Positions 47,141 to 61,300 of a stretch of DNA of 64,000 nucleotides are shown in pieces. The notes under the pieces were generated by a model. That model saw only the letters and a program-made list of their open reading frames with translations, was not told the DNA's origin and searched no databases. Source of the stretch: Chrysoperla carnea (taxonomy: Eukaryota; Arthropoda; Insecta; Neuroptera; Chrysopidae); NCBI RefSeq assembly GCF_905475395.1, contig NC_058339.1, forward strand, positions 45,331,172 through 45,395,171, in the 5' to 3' direction. A program made the translations under genes and the position numbers. Within the stretch, counting starts at the first letter, position 1. Every line of letters begins with the position of its first letter.

Positions 47141-47679
47141 TTTATATATTGTTTAAAATCAATAAAGATGGGTATTGCAAAATATTTCTGTTTTCCTACA
47201 GAATCATATCAAGTACCTAGATATTTTACATACGTATATGAAATATGTTAAAACTCTATTGAGGACTACGATAATAATAATAATGATAATAATAACATGA
47301 AATTGCGTATCTACTATTGTTACAAAATAAATGGGTAAATCATAATTATATTTTAGAACAACAATTGAATGTACGATGTACATGATTGCGATAGATATCT
47401 ATTGTAAATATATGTTGAAGTGAGTATGTATATAACTAATATTAAATACATTGTTCATAAATATCTATTATTGTACAAAACCTGTTGAAAAATTAACTGT
47501 ATGTACTTTACATAATCATCCTTGTTCTCAAAACATTCAGTTTAATTTGTACATTCAGTCATATAGACTAAAGAGCTAAACTTTTCGTAATTCACTTTGT
47601 CGTTCTTACTTGTCCACAAAACACAACCGTCAAAACATGGCAGTATTTTTACAAAAATTTAGTTATTTAAAATACTAGG

Positions 47680-48230
47680 TGATACTCGCTTGCGTTGTCC
47701 TCTCAAACCCCCCCCCCATCCCCTTCATAATACTCGTATTATAGATAATGCCAACTTATAAAAGAAATCCACCACATGAAATTATTCAATCGCACTTGAC
47801 CCCGTTTAGCGAGCTCCTTCAACAACAGTTTTACTTTTACCCCATAGAAATTTAAATGAAATTATCTCTGGCCACCGTTATTGTCGTGAGGTAAAATATA
47901 TGTGTGTGTGCCTGTCTGTGGCATCGTAGCGCCTAAAGGGATGAATCGATTTAAATTTTTTTGATTTTGTTTGAAAGGTAATTTAATGGAGAGTGTTCTT
48001 AGCTATGTTTTAAGTGCGAATTTAGGTTTTCGTACCTGAAAAAACGAAAAATTGTTGATGATCTTCCCAACCGGCTCAGTTTGGAAAAGGCTTTATTAAA
48101 AAAGGCAATTTAATGGAGATTTGTTTTTAGATATGTATCAAATGTGAGTTTAAGGTTCCCTACCCTAAAAATTTGTCGGCGGTTTTTTAAATTTTGTAAA
48201 TTTCACTTGTAACTATCTGTATACCAGTCG
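47680..48230 (-). repeat. decayed retroelement tail, inverted copy with C9 tract
   Basis: In reverse complement it carries CTAAGAACACTCTCCATTAA, TTTAGGCGCTACGATGCCAC, AGACAGGCACACACACA and CTTTTCCAAACTGAGCCGG, as in the copies at 14610-14775 and 18600-19160. A run of nine C at about 47709-47717 and the phrase GATACTCGCTTGCGTTGTCC mark the other end. Confidence 0.6.
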
Positions 48231-50640
48231 ATTACAAAATAGACATAAAGATGAAGCCTTATTGTTTTCCATGTATTTTTCAACATATATAATATCGAAT
48301 AGATGATAGCATATTCCAGAAAATTAGACATACGATTTTATCTGTAGATGAGATAATGAATACGTGTATTTATATAGAATATGTATCAGAAATAATGTGT
48401 GCATAATTATTTGTGTCAAATTAAAGGATAGTCACCTTCATTAGTTAGGGATGTATAGATATAATGGCAAAGGCGTCACCACAAAACTGACAGTTTTTAG
48501 ACGTTATTTGCAGTTTTAAAGCAAATTATCTCAAGATGCATACAAAATCTTAAATATTTTTAATAGAATTTGGACAATCATGTTTAAGTGATTCATTATT
48601 TTGGTCTTTACTCAAAATTATTTCAAGTTTATTTGAGTGTAGACCAAAATAATGAAAAAATTAAAAATCCGAATTTTGTCTTGAAAATCGGTATATATAT
48701 GTATAAAAAATATTCTAAGAAACTTTTTTCATAATTTTTTTCGAAATCTCTAACCATCTAGGCAAAATATTAAGATTCGACTCTATTTGTAAGCTGAGTT
48801 TAAATTTTAGATTTTGTTTAAGTATCTTTCAAATCGATATTCCTATAACGACAAATATGACTTCTAAACGAAACTTATGTGACACTGTAGTGCCCAAAAG
48901 CGTCCCATGTCTTTCTCATGGACCCATTGCTTTCTAATCTTTCTGTATCAGAAGACATTAAAATTGGTTAACGGTTCAGGTATGAAAACGTAACAGGCAG
49001 ACAGAGCAACTTCCGCATTTATAATATTACTTATAGGCAGGTAGAACTAGATCTTTTGATAGAAACATGAAAAGTATAACTTTTTACTATTTTAAAAGTG
49101 CCATACTTGTTAAATCCATACACAGCCAAATAGATACCAAATAGTCATAAAATTTAAAATTGTGTTTACTTTAAGGATCATTGCACAAATGTACAAAGAA
49201 ACTTATTTTTGTCGAATTGTAACTACTCTAGGAAAAGTGGTTTTCATAGGCAGTCGAGGAGTAGCTTAGGTCGTATCCTTTTTGTTGTGAAAGAAGGAAA
49301 AGTTTCTAGATTCTATTACATCTTGTAGGTTATTAAATACTCATATGCCACGGAAATGTTCGAATTGTAAATATTTATATAAATACAACCATACACATAA
49401 ACCTACCTATCTATATACACACACCCACTTATGCCTATATAATAATACAAATACTGTAGAGTATATTTCTACTAATATACATGATTGGAAACGATTAGGT
49501 ATTTATTTAATTTGTTTACGATGTTCAATTCATAAGTCGTGTAGAACAAATTTTCATGATTTAGGTATAGTAAATAATATCGGGTAGTATATTTTGCAAT
49601 ACGAGTTAAAATTGTTTTAATAACCAAGCATTTAAATTTCATTTTTATAAATTCAAACACATAGTATTCCACCTTAGTGTCTTGGTTACCTCCAAAAGGA
49701 TACATTGAGGGCTTTGTCTTAGAAACTAAGGCACATGGTATCAAGAAATACTCAAATTTGTGCATTTAAAAACTTACCCTAAACAAAAATGGGTAGTCAG
49801 GGAAGCCTTGAATACATAGAAATGTGAAGCACAATAGCGTTTATGGTGAATGCAACTTGAAAGGTAGCCCTGATTTTGTCCTTTGGCCTTTGAAGTGGTG
49901 TAAATTTCATACGGAAGCTAACTTAATGATTCTTTTGTTTCTGTCCAGAACAAAAGTAAATCGATGAAAAGGTTTAAAAGCACTGAACGATCGTCGCGGA
50001 AAAACAATTAAAGGGTATTTTTAAAGAGAATAAACTTTAAATCGAAGATGAATAATATCAATTTCCATTATATTACGTTCATTGAAAAGCTAAGGTTATA
50101 CTATTTGTGTTTAAAAATGATTTTGGACTTAAGAGCACCAGGTTTGACTTAAAAATAGCTTAATATGTCAGTCGTATTTTCATCCACTTTATCGAACACG
50201 TGGGCATGCGGCTAACTAGTCTTAACTGTGTGGTTTATCGACCGCATTCTATCTATATCACCACAGAAAGAAATTCATAGGTGTGAGATTACACATTTGG
50301 TGTAATTATTCACGTTTTTTAAGCATTATTCTTGCTCAGATCTATTAAAGGTGAAACGAAGGAAACAAATTAAACACAAATCATTTGTCAGCTCTCAAAT
50401 TGACTTCCACTTGTGACATGATGTCGGAAAGTGACATATTCTTTTGAGATATTCTTATACTATTTGGTTTCCCAAATAAAGTAAAATTTATCTATCGTTT
50501 TAATAAGAATCAACATCGTCGATAAACAACCTGTTGATCACAACAACATCAACAGTTTTTAGTCCCTCACGTGTTTGTTAGAATTTGTAATTTTTGATAA
50601 GTACACTGTTCTTGTAAATTTTGCACTTTGTCGTGTTATT
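48231..50640. other. AT-rich stretch without a supported gene
   Basis: An 80-codon plus-strand frame at 49345-49587 starts MPRKCSNCK and has a few Cys pairs, but it contains CACA-type simple sequence and matches no domain I know. Opposite it lies a 97-codon minus-strand frame of equal weakness. I call neither. Confidence 0.4.
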
Positions 50641-50765
50641 TTTTATACCATGTATATAGGTAGTATATATCAAGGTTTATTAAGTTTAGTCCCGAGTTTT
50701 TGTCGTTTAAAAATATTGATGCTATGAAAAAAATTTTGGTATAAGTGGTCATAAAATCACTAATC
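50641..50765 (+). repeat. dispersed repeat, GGTATACTAAGTTTAGTCCC family, short copy
   Basis: It begins TTTTTTATACCATGTATATA, then ATATATCAAGGTTTATTAAG, TTTAGTCCCGAGTTTTTGTC, AAAATATTGATGCTATG and GGTCATAAAATCAC. It is collinear with 37297 onward and 58165 onward. Confidence 0.72.
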
Positions 50766-53700
50766 ACTAATAATCTAGTACTGAAAACCACAAAAATTTT
50801 AGTGTGTATTTCAAGAATATCAGTTTCTATTATAGATTATAAATTTTCCAACTCTATATAAACATAAAATATTCAATCTACTAGATACAATAATATTATA
50901 GGTAGACATCACCTATTATATTTTACGTGAAAACATACATACATAGGTGAACGTATATTAATTTAAAACAAACAGTAATATATTATTGTTATAGCGTATA
51001 CAAAATATGATACTTTAATATACATATTTTGGCTATGATTCGTATCATACATGTAGGCGGGTACAGCAGCGTAGCGTGAGTTTTCTCCGATCTTGGCCGA
51101 AAGGAAATCCTTCGCCCACTATTTTCAGCATATTAGAAGAAAATTGGTATAAAGTAAATTCGTTAATTATTAAAAAAAAAAGTACTCTTCGTTTTGTCAC
51201 GAAGCCAAATATGTACCTCATGTTCAATTTGCCAATATAGCAAAATTTATAGTCTCAACGTTGAAAAAATCAATCTCCAATTAAAATAATTAAATTTACT
51301 TAAGACAAGATTCTCTCGCAATTGGTATTACTAATGTATAATAGCTTTTATAAGAATATTCTCAACATTATGACAATGTTTGGTAAGCCATCTTCAGGTT
51401 TGGACGCAATAATATATTTTAATAAAATCAGTGAGTTAGACTTAGCTCTTTTTTGTAGTCTGCATATGTTGTAACTCGAGGAACTTGATCTAGCTGAAGT
51501 TCGTCGACGCTCAATATCTCAGCAGGCCATAAAAATTAATACTCTGCCTATTGAGGAAAACATTGTTTCTCTTAAATAGTCTTCATACGATAGGCCAACA
51601 TGTCTTCTTCCGTTTCCATACATATTCATCCTCCTAATTAGTCTTGGGAGTTCAAAATAAATTCCAAGTTCTTCACATAAACTTTAAGCTTATAGCTTAA
51701 AGCCTCCCCTTCAGATTCTTCTCCTTTTTCTTCCAATACGGTCTGTAAAGGGCTTATTTTTCGAAAATTTTTTGTCTGAAATGAAAAACAGATAACTTAA
51801 AAAATTTCAAGATGCATTCCATCAAATAAAGAAATATAACCAAAATACTAAAAAAAAATATTTATCGTATTTCTTAGATTCGCAGATCGCAGGGTGAACA
51901 GGATGATAATTGCGGGAACTTTGACTACGCTACTGGTTAGGTATATGTTGAATTTATAAAACGGTATAGCATTTAAAAATCTTTTATGTAAATTTGAAAA
52001 TTATGATAATATAAATCAATTGAAAAACCAGCAGTGAAAAACTCCACATTTTTTTTCACATTAATTTAATGAATACCTATGTTAAAAATTATCATTTCAC
52101 ATTCATTCTCAATAAAATAGTTCAATATTCAAAGTTCATAATTTTATGCATGGGAAAATCATCATGTAAACATCACCATGTAAACATTATTGTTAGAGTG
52201 CACGGATTCAATGAATAAAATGTAAATGTGTGTCTTTAGAATATTTTAATATAGATAACTGCTGATATTTGATTGGATTTTAGAAAATTTATCAATCAAT
52301 ATTTAATTTCAAACAATTTTAAAAGAAAGGAGCTTCTTCGACATATTATTGTTTAAGAGTTTTAAGACATACTTCTTTTTAAGAAGCTATCGATATATTT
52401 CTGTATTTCCTGCAACAAAAATTTTTAAACTATTATCATTCAGCTATAATTTAAAGTTTATTTAAAATATCAAAAAAAGACTACTGCGCAAAATGAAAAC
52501 TGAAACGAAAAAAAACAAGTCCAGTAAAAATTTTGAACGGCTCCAATATTCCCCAAAATGAGCCCTAAATGTTAAATTCGCTGTGTAGACTACTTTTTAT
52601 ATAACGCAGTAGGATTTTTTGATGTTTTTGATTAATTAATTTTTTTTTTTTTTGTATTTATCGCTATTTAATTAGGATTTTCAAATACCTATTCAATTAT
52701 ACCATATTCAACACAGTTCATCGACTTTCATTTTCAGCCTTTGCTTGTATGTTTAATTTTTATGGGCCTGTAGAGCTCAAACACGTGGGTCGATATTAAT
52801 GGTTCGTCTGTCAATCGGTTTGTCTACTTAGTACCTATTAAATGGCACTCGATAGGTTCTGAGGCGAAAAAAATTTTGAGGACATATATCATCGGACCAA
52901 AAACTCGTCATTTTATTTTTTATAATCTTGATATAACTACTTGTGAGAGTGACACTCACAATTAAGATGAACCTAATGACACCTCTTTATCACAAATCCA
53001 AAAGCTGCTTAGACTACCGAGCATGCAAAAGAAATTTACATACATATTCATATATTCAGTAATTTTATTCATTCTATAAAGTTTCTGATGCATATAATAT
53101 ATTGGAAATGACCCAAAAATAAATTTTAAAAACTTTTACAACACCTTCTGGAATTAAATGTAGATTCGATGAAGTAGAAAAGTATACATGATCGAATTTA
53201 TATTTTAAATAACCAAATTAAGTTATGAAATCGGGGACACTGACCCTTATAAACAATATTACTATTTTGTTTGTTATAATATTAATAATTTTACAATAAA
53301 GTATACCTAGATATTTACTTTTCGAGGAAAATATAATAAAGTCGTAAACCTGTAAAGATTAAGCTGCGTTCAACATAAAAGACGTATTTACATCATTTCC
53401 TCAAAGGCGAAAATTAGTGTTGCATTCAGTACCTAAATTTCCCTACCCCTTTTCAAGAGTCTTTAAGCCCAAAAGCACATCAATTGATTTGAAATATTAG
53501 CACGATGTCCGTCGCTCGATGTCCGCTAAAATTTCATTTTTGGTTCATTTAGTGTATAAAACCCAAGTTTTATAAAATGTCAAATTCGCATTTCTATTTA
53601 ATATATAATCAACTTAATAATATTACAATTAAAAAAAAAGTTATTCATCAATTTTAAAATTATGATGTGCCTAAAATTATTCAAAGTATAGTGAACAAAG

Positions 53701-55044
53701 AAAACTTCTATTTGCCAGAATTCTCCAAAAAAAAAAAGTGATAATTCATCACTATGAAGCCACAAGTGTTTTATTTGCACTGTGCATGAGTTTTATTTCA
53801 GGCTGTTTCCATGGTTGCCATAAACTAATTTATTAAATTGTATGGATGGACATATAAGTTTATGACTTGTATATAAGATATTTAACATTTTTTCATCAAT
53901 TCAATGATTCTGGAGAAAAGATGATATATTTTATTAAGCCAATTGAATGAATAAGATTCTATAAGTTTTTTGCAATGCTTCATTCGAATTAAATTTATTG
54001 TGTTCCTGATTATTCGCAAAAATCGGTAAAGTTTTCGCTTTTTTTTAATTTTTTAATAACATTTACGCTTCAACAATTTCATTAGAGTATTTTTTTATGT
54101 AAAACCAATGCTGTTACTTTGTTCAGTTTTCATATAAAATGATGTTATTTACGATATACAAATTTTTTTCATTATCTCTGCGTAAACTTAATAACATGTG
54201 TTTGTCTAGGAATAACGTGCTGCAACCGAATATTTTAGTTTAGTATTTGTAGAGGTCGGCTTAGTTTCAAAATGCAAAGTCTGCGCATTTGAATCTTGAT
54301 GTACCCTTACGATTATGGACACTAATTTTATGACAGTATCTCAAATTTTTGCCTACTCATATACATAAAATTATATGAACAGCTCCGTGTTTACGAGGTC
54401 CATAAGATTAGCTAGAAGAATCTATTAATTAAAATAATCTGTCCCAACTATTTTGAATATTTCTAATCAAAATAAATCTTATAAATATGTTTGAATTCCT
54501 GATAAAGCAATAAATAACTTCACTATTTTTTAATAAAACTAAAATATTTGATGACTACCTATTATTATTATAACCATTGTAGTTGATCTACTACAATTTA
54601 CATTATATTATAATAAAAATATTTTCAATTTTAAATATTTGCATTTTTATTAAACATATAAAATTACATTACTACATTACATTTTGACATCAATAAAATA
54701 TATGTAGACTGTAGTAGATAGATATATGTACGTAGTTCTGGAAAATAGAATGAATGAATCTGACATATTGATTCAATCAAAAATACATTAATATATTGCA
54801 TACCTAAATCTATTATATGTACCTATATATGGATTAAGGATGGTAAACATAAAGTTGTTTTTTATCTCTATATTTAGTGGTAATATTTTTCACCTGAAAA
54901 TTCAATGGATTCAAAGCAATTCCAAATCTATAGGTTATGTTGGGGATAAAAATAATTCTCCCTGATACAGCAGATAGAGTTTTATTTAAGGACACTGTTT
55001 CCGCATTGTTTTGCATGAGACAAGCAGCTAGTTAACCACGGTAT
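50766..55044. other. AT-rich stretch without a supported gene
   Basis: No coding or RNA gene was recognised. A GC-richer patch at 51050-51120 (CAGCAGCGTAGCGTGAGTTT) resembles other decayed repeat heads. Confidence 0.4.
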
Positions 55045-55337
55045 GTGTTAATCATAGACATATAAGAATAGAGTGAAGAAGTGGGCGTGATTTGCCCAGA
55101 CTCGATAAAAAGAGATCGATGCTCTGACGTACGTTTTGTTTATTTTTAGTTACGTTTACGCATTAATAGTCTTGGAAAAGTGCTTACTGTAAGTGGACAA
55201 GTGCGCCAGTAAGTCATACCCAAAATAAGAGACAAAACGTACGTCAGAGCATCGCTCTTTTTTACCGAGTTTGGAATCCCATTTACACGATCGTCCGTTA
55301 CTAGCGTGGTATATTCTTATATGTCTATGGTGTTAGT
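55045..55337. mobile_element. hAT-like MITE with 8-bp target duplication
   Basis: The element proper is 55053-55329. Its TIRs CATAGACATATAAGAATA (left) and the reverse complement (right, 55312-55329) are 18 bp and perfect. Just outside lie GTGTTAAT (55045-55052) and GTGTTAGT (55330-55337), a 7-of-8 match. An 8-bp duplication is the hallmark of hAT transposons. A second, inner inverted repeat carries ACGTACGTTTTGT with GCTCTGACGTACG (about 55100-55140 and 55228-55272). There is no transposase, so it depends on an autonomous relative. Confidence 0.83.
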
Positions 55338-57869
55338 AAGTTTTGGCTCACATAATGGATACAAATTTTCTCATTGCACGGATAATAATAATATCTATAA
55401 CGCCACTCTTAAGTTTAAACAATATAGTTTATTATTTAAAAGCGGTCCGATTCTGGTTGACAAAATTTCCTTGGAACTTGTTCACTCTGATTATGGGTCC
55501 ATTCAAAGTGGCTTCTTGCATATCGGGGCATATGATAATCTATTGTTTTAGATGAATGGGTCTCTGATTTCGAAGATTTCCGATTGGATGATCTGGTAAT
55601 TAATTGTTTATAAACAAATATAATTGACATTAAAAGTTTTTGTGGACATGAGAGCTTTTGATCAGAATGATTCAAATAACATTTTAGAGTGGGTTAGAAA
55701 AAGCTTTACGTTTCCATTTTGCTTAGCCATGTTTTCGAATAAACTGCAAAAAAGTGTGGAAAAACGTGGAAAATCGATGATTTTTCCTAAATCATCCTTC
55801 TTTTTCTTCGCATGTGAAACTTTTATTTTACATGTAAAAAGCTTAAAATTGAAAAATCGTATGAAATTTCATCTAATTTGATGGTACTATTTTCTATATT
55901 GTTATATATAGTTATTGATATTACAGTTTACTAACCACTTAAAAATCAGCTATATGATTGATTGAAGTAAATATTTTTGTGTATGTTTTATGTTACATAA
56001 ATTCATTGTAGAACTAAACTAGAAACATAGAAAATAGAGCTACTTATTGTTGTTGTTGATATGAAGGTAGTAGTTGGAATTTTGCTTTTATCTGATACAT
56101 AAAATATATTTTATTATATTAGACTAATAAAAAAAAAACAATTGGTCAAGTGTGTCCCAAGCATACACTATTTGTTGTACTGTATGACAATAATCTAAAT
56201 TAAGTAAAAATATTCTCAAAACGAAACAATGGATTTGTATATTAAGAGATAGAAGATTCAGAATACTTTTTATCCCAAGAAAAATTTAGTTTTATCGAAA
56301 AAATACGAATAAACATAGAAGTGAAAACCAGATTGAGCTTCCACTTCATTACTGGCTTTTCTGGTCGTTACCATTATCTTCTTTGCCATCTGAACAGACT
56401 TTATGTCTAAAATTTTACTTTTTTTGCAAGCTTAAGTCTTATCTTATGTTGTCTATGTAATTTTGCTAGTCTATAGTTCTAACTGATCTATATTTTGACG
56501 ATAAAAGTTACTAACGTTTTCTACTGTTAGTGAATAGGTTCGTACAGGTGTTTTTTTAGGAACAATTTGCCAAAAATGAATAGATAAATGTTCTACAAAG
56601 TAGTTTTAAAATATATAAAATGGTTGGAATCAATTAAAAATATGATATCGTGAAAAAATGGATATTGAACATTTAAATGCTACAGAAAACCTCGATTAAC
56701 CAGAATTCCCGTTCGTTATTTTTCTCTATATCCAACAATAATGTTAAAAGCCCGTGAACAAGCTTTCCAATTCGAACCTACTACAAAAAATTTATAGATT
56801 TAAAGTTTGTTTTCTACTCGAATTTGAAAAAATATTTTTTCCACCACAAATTTGTGAACAAGTATACTTTCTTAAGTTCCATAATTTCTTCTGCAATATT
56901 TATATAAAATAATTATCTTGTACAGTTTCCGAAATTTTTAACTTCCCAAAATAAGGTAGTTTTTGTATAGGGTTACCTGAAACGTAATTTTCAACTTTTT
57001 ATTTCGATTTCCGACTATTTTTAATCTTAAAGTTTCATACACGTTGCCGATGTCGGATTTGTGCCCATCGTTGCCTAACAACATCAAGAGCTAGAAACAA
57101 TGACAAAAGTGGCGAGTAGAATTTGGGGCCATGAGGGGCGGGAATAAATAAAACTCGAAATTTTCCTGTAAATATTAAAAAACTGGAAATTGTGATAATT
57201 CTTTCTGGAATTCAGGACTTGACTTTCTTTATTGAAGGCGGTTGCTCGCGGCCTCTAGAAAACCCATCTTTTATTACAGTGTTTTATGCAGTTACAGAAA
57301 TCTATTTCCTTTATTTTGAAAATTCATGCTGTGGACCATAAGGATCGCACTTTTCTCAGCTTCATATTTATAAATTTTTGTGCACAGTGTACACACAAAC
57401 AAGTTATTACATTATGTTACTGATGTTTACTGAAATCAATCAGAAAACTGCTGATGTCAAAACTTATACATCGTAAATTGTTTATATAGACTTTTCATAT
57501 CTTGACTTTTTTTTTTTTTATTACAATATACTACATGAAGAAAGAAACTTATAGTTTCTCTTGTTAAATTTTCGACATTATTTTTGATCGTAAGTGTCTT
57601 AATAATTTTTTTTATATGCCTTTCATCTGAAGTGTAAGAAAAATTCATTACTAGATTTTGTGAAAACTTAACACAACTTTCACGTAAATCATGAAAGTTT
57701 TTTTTTTAAAGAAATTTTCATAGCTTTGAAAATGAGAAAGTTATGTTTTAGAGATGTGTTTGATGAATAAAAATATATTGTGTAATGTTTCAATTTACTC
57801 GAGGAATAAAATAAGTTTTTGGGTATAGTTACGTTAGTTAGTAGTGATTTTATATGGGTACTGTTCTAA
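55338..57869. other. AT-rich stretch without a supported gene
   Basis: Overlapping open frames at 55306-55881 in several phases cancel each other out; none has a recognisable motif. No RNA gene was recognised. Confidence 0.4.
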
Positions 57870-58157
57870 TATACCACTAGTTCGAGTTACATCTAGGCAT
57901 ATGATTATCACGAGTATGGCAGAGTACATGCTTTAAGCAATGCATCTTAGTAAGAGGTATTATAGATGTTATATGCAATTTAAAAGTGACTTGTATTGTG
58001 GCTTCGATGTCTTTTATGCAATACAACAGTTCTTCTGCAGAGAGTGGGGGTCAACACATGAATATAATACCTCTCACTTAGATGCAATGCTTAACGCATG
58101 TATTCTGTCATACTCATGATATTTATATGCCTAGATGTCAATCAAACTAGTGGTATA
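57870..58157. mobile_element. 0.3-kb TIR element, diverged copy 2
   Basis: This is the same family as 13886-14208 by its shared inner blocks (ACATCTAGGCATAT, GCAATGCATCTTAG, AGAGGTATTATAGATGTTAT, ACCTCTCACTTAGATGCAAT, GCTTAACGCATGTATTCTGT). The outermost ends are different: ATACCACTAGTTCGA and its mirror TCAAACTAGTGGTAT, in place of CAGAATGTTCGA. The interior is in the opposite orientation. It is followed within 20 bp by another repeat (58165). Confidence 0.8.
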
Positions 58158-58164
58158 ATTGAGC

Positions 58165-58345
58165 TATCCTTTTTATACCATGCAGTATATATGAAATATA
58201 TCAAGGTATACTAAGTTTAGTCCCAAGTTTGTAACGGGTAAAAATATTGATTCTACGAAAAAGATTTTGGTAACGATGTTCATGAAATCACCTAATTAGT
58301 TCATTTCCGGTGGTCTGTGTGTTTGTCTGTTTTTATAAACGCATA
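58165..58345 (+). repeat. dispersed repeat, GGTATACTAAGTTTAGTCCC family, third copy
   Basis: It begins TTTTTATACCATGCAGTATA, then ATATCAAGGTATACTAAGTT, TAGTCCCAAGTTTGTAACGG and GATGTTCATGAAATCACCTA. It is collinear with 37297-37420. It abuts the TIR element at 57870-58157. Confidence 0.73.
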
Positions 58346-61300
58346 TTTCTGAAAAATCGTATAGTAAATAAGTAAATTTACTGTGCAGGTTCTTGTCGAC
58401 CCTGCCTGGCTCACAATTCACAAATACCGATTAAAATATAACGTTCCACCTTACAGAAAATTGTTCGATTTAATAAAAACATATCAAATTACTAATGAAT
58501 AATACCTAATTCAACAAAATCTATTTTCTTCATAGGCTTTAAGAATTCATTCATTATTCATTAATAAATTGAATAATAACGCAAATTGATTGATATACTT
58601 TCTAAGCAAACAGCGCGTGTATCAAAATATTAGGCATATTATATATTTTCATGATAAACTGATGTATCTAAGCGTACAATTTACTTCATGTACATTTAAA
58701 AAACACTCCCGATTATGCAAAAAAGGACTCTGAGAAGTTGATACTTCCAAAACATAATTCTCTAATTTCTGAAATTCATTGCGCTTCCATAACATTGTTC
58801 TGCTTAGTAAACAAGCCTACATAGCAAGCTATAGTTCTTTTAAATTAAAGGCCGCTGAAGATATCCAAATAGAGTAGAAAATAAAATCAGATACCTACTC
58901 TCAAAACTTAAAAATCTATATAAATGGTGCTTATAAGTACAAAACGGATACAATACACTCCAACCTCTCTGAAGAATATGAGATTAATAAATAGTTAAGG
59001 TGGGCCTTAAGATTACGACAGCATTTGTTGTCGTTTTTGATATAAAACTTATATTCTAGGACATAGCACGTAAAAAACTCCATAAACCCTAACTTTTTGC
59101 CGCCTGGTAAATAAGCTCCTGAGACTATGTGGAGCATTTTCTCTTATTGGTCATATATAAAGCAGAGCGGCCATTTTCGCGAACACTTTATATTACTATT
59201 CATTCTGGTTGTTTCATTTCCATTTATTACTTAACAAAAAAGAGTATATTCCAACAACAAAAAATTACACCTTTTTCCAAAGCATGCCCTGTATTTGTGA
59301 ATGTGTATTTCATTTATTTTATTAGCAGGCAGTAGTTGGATTTAAATTTATTTATGTATCATTCGTATTTTATCCTTGTTATCTATTGTATTTCAAATTA
59401 TATATCAAATTATATTCAGTTTATAAATTTGCGAGCAAAAACTAATCGGAATTATATTTCCATTAAATAAATTACTTTTTTAATAATATAATGGGTTGTC
59501 CAAAGTATATATCATCAGGGCTTCATCCAACGTAGATAACGTTAAAATAAAGACAGTTTCCAAATTTTCGTATAACCTGGAAAACACCCTTTTCTAAGGA
59601 CAGTGTATTGAAATTTTGGAAAAAAAGGATATTTTTGAGTATATTGCTTAAGAATTTGCTGAGAAAAATTCGAAATGTGATTTATTTGCCTTGGGAAATT
59701 ATTGGTAAAGAAAGTTTGATGTATAATACCTTGCACAAAAATTTACTCGATTGATATACACGATTTTACTTGGCTGTTTTAAATTTTTTTTTTAAATCAA
59801 GAAAATATTTACCATTTTAAGCTCATACTTTCTTGTAGTTAGTATTTATTTACTGTGCTGGTAAGGACTAGAATGGCAAGCTTGGTTTGTCCAATATTGA
59901 CCAATTTTATTTTAGTTTATTACAAGACGTAGTTATCATATTAGTTGAAAAGCACATAATTTGATAAAGAAAAACCTTATAATCAAAAGAAAGATCTTAA
60001 AATTTATTTTTTCAAATAATTTTTATAACTTGCCTCTAATAAAAATAAAATAATAATAAAATAACACAACCACTCTTGTATTTATGTACCGTCCGGTTGT
60101 GTGTATATTTTTAAGAAAAATGTTTTTTTCTTATTTTATCTGAAACAAGTTTTAGACCGTGAGCCCATTTTTCTCAGAATTATTTCCATCTGTCTTTTTT
60201 AGGACTCATTTTGTTAAAATGAATTTTACGATGCTACGATTTACATAATTTTCTACAATTCTCGTTTGTCCGCCATATATATTAAAAAAATGCAGAAAGT
60301 ATGTAACTATCGAAATGGTCGCAAGATGGTGTGTAATTATAAAAAAAAAAATCTTTTTTGATCGTTTCAATATTTTAACATTTTATGACTGACATAAAAG
60401 TGCTCAAATCAAAAACCTCGATTTCGATGAACTCGCTTAAAGTCTCAATGATTGCCAATATTACAATTATCAATCCTCAAAAACATCATGGAAATTTCAC
60501 TATAGGCTCACGGTATTTACCGCATGTCTATTTTAAGTAAATCATTTACTTTTGTACGTGATCAGGTCGTAAAGTTTTCATGTTCTTAATTGTGCGGACG
60601 GCATTTCAGACATATTTGTGACATGTTTTGTCAATTTTAATCAAATATATTTATTTTGTGCAAAGGTAAAGATACGAAATCGTATACTATAATTACATAC
60701 AATTTTTTTTTTCTCTGATCTGAAAAACTGATCTTTTACAATAAAGTAAAATAAACTCGTCTTGTCAAACTCATTTTGATTAGAGAAGTTTATTGAAAGA
60801 AGATCATTTATCGTTACAACGTTTTATTAGACTTGTACCTACATGAAGGTTAATTAATGGATGATAGTATCTTAGAGATAAAAACATAATTTTCTGAAAT
60901 AGCTGCCCAATAGCGACCTTTAGGTAGCAGTTTGATGCCAGCAAACCTAATTTTCTGATATTTGAAATGGTTATCGGACAATCAACAAATAACAGTAGGT
61001 ATTTTTTGATTCTCTCTAGCATGTTCTCAAGAGTTTGTGAGGCAGGAGAGGTAACTAAATTGTCTAGAGAGTAATTGTTTTCATATAAACTTCAATGTTA
61101 ACTCGAATATTTATATTTCTAACTTTTTCGGTACCGTTTCTCAATTTCTCATCGTTTCAAAGTTTTCAATTATATTCTCATTTTAATTTAATTTTATTCT
61201 TGCACCTCGAACAAAAGCATTTCGTCAGGGGTGCTTTAATATGAAATATTGACGAAAGTTCGAAAATTTTTTTTCATGAATATTTACTATTTTAAAATAA

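Noticed and set aside
49345..49587. 80-codon frame with CSNCK and later Cys pairs as a zinc-binding protein
   Set aside because: The Cys spacing fits no zinc-finger family I know, and the middle is CACA-type simple sequence.
55306..55881. Several overlapping frames as a small gene cluster
   Set aside because: They overlap in different phases and on both strands, partly over a MITE end, and none has a motif.
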